The position numbers and the translations under genes are program-made. 64,000 bases of DNA from Candidatus Bodocaedibacter vickermanii. GTDB taxonomy: Bacteria > Pseudomonadota > Alphaproteobacteria > UBA6184. Under the pieces are notes generated by a model. That model was not told the DNA's origin and searched no databases. It saw only the letters and a program-made list of their open reading frames with translations. This document shows positions 63,702-64,000 of the stretch, piece after piece; the first letter of the stretch is position 1, and each line of letters starts with the position of its first letter. The stretch spans positions 171,153 to 235,152 of the forward strand of contig NZ_CP054719.1 of assembly GCF_014896945.1 (NCBI RefSeq). Reading direction: 5' to 3'.

Positions 63702-64000
63702 ATTGGTCAACGGGTATGACTTTTTCTAATTCATACCCGCCCTCTTCGATCAAAATTTTCGCATCACGGGCAAAGCTTTCAGGACCACATGAAATATAGG
63801 CAATCAGTGGAATTTTAGATTCAGCCAGCTGTTGAACCTGAGCCAACGCCCCTGCCCTGGGTGGATCAATCACCGCCACATCATATGCTTTTAATTCTGA
63901 CGCCGATAATGGATCGTCAAACAAATTACGCTTAAATGTTTTAATATCTCTTTGTTCACGATCTGCCGCAGTCTGCAATGCCTGTAACGCCGGGACATCA
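63649..64000 (-). CDS. RNA uracil-C5 methyltransferase, RlmD/TrmA type (C-terminal part)
   Basis: The frame is open to the window edge, so the N-terminus is missing. Visible family motifs are [12 protein letters not shown] (motif IV, DPPR), [13 protein letters not shown] with the catalytic Cys, the C-terminal [26 protein letters not shown] with the conserved D-x-F-x-x-(S/T)-x-H-(I/L)-E. These enzymes form 5-methyluridine in 23S rRNA or tRNA. The 3' end overlaps the convergent LHH toxin gene by 53 bases. Confidence 0.85.
   Translation of the reverse strand, partial: [116 protein letters not shown]

Overview
The window looks like chromosomal DNA of an AT-rich alphaproteobacterium with a host-associated lifestyle. 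Alphaproteobacterial traits are the short prolyl-tRNA synthetase, the Rsm22-type methyltransferase, a GTA-type three-helix holin, the RpoH sequence and a proS-lolC-lolD operon. A host-associated life is suggested by ProP-like and AdiC-like transporters, a stand-alone SpoT-like HD hydrolase, an RMD1/DUF155 protein, IS and transposase debris, degraded genes and a dense family of palindromic intergenic repeats. A Holosporales-like (Caedibacter/Paracaedibacter) or Rickettsiales-like bacterium would fit; this is inference, because no rRNA is present.

Layout. 1-7923: prophage or GTA-like remnant, with a structural gene, a second gene whose 3' end is cut by an IS4-family element, a SleB-type wall hydrolase, a 3TM holin and several small exported proteins of unknown function. 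8157-13480: minus-strand operon proS-lolC-lolD-recG. 13704-20580: a methyltransferase-like gene, a secreted protein, a frameshifted Nudix gene, parE, two small genes under duplicated 57-bp promoters, and an Smr-domain gene. 20791-23490: rpoH, tRNA-Leu(GAG) and 1.7 kb of repeats enclosing a possible structured RNA. 23491-29846: minus-strand housekeeping run pgpA, dsbA-like, rlmE, folD, yggT, APC transporter, Bcr/CflA transporter, truA. 29868-37933: three tRNA genes (Leu, Ser, Arg), rsm22-like, HD hydrolase, ProP-like MFS, nhaA, RMD1-like gene and pgk.

38010-59018 is the most striking part: a polymorphic-toxin locus on the minus strand. A 3645-residue exported beta-helical protein (59018 to 48081) ends in an SHH/AHH-type HNH nuclease and is followed by an Imm11-like immunity gene. 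Behind it lie four toxin-tip/immunity cassettes and one truncated remnant. Each cassette repeats the same pre-toxin segment of the giant protein but carries a different tip (EHHH-type HNH, colicin-like HNH, unknown, PD-(D/E)XK-like) and its own immunity gene. The expressed gene is a mosaic of cassette sequences: its 5' shared part matches cassette E, its middle matches D and its 3' pre-toxin part matches B. This is the signature expected if cassettes are recombined into the expressed gene to change the toxin. No TpsB/CdiB-type outer-membrane partner is in the window and no classical TPS domain is recognisable.

59436-64000: a lipoprotein with a beta-rich, possibly autotransporter-like body. 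Then comes a divergent pair made of an exported SUKH (SMI1/KNR4) protein and an exported LHH-type nuclease, which looks like a second, independent toxin-immunity system. The window ends in the C-terminus of an RlmD/TrmA-type RNA methyltransferase.
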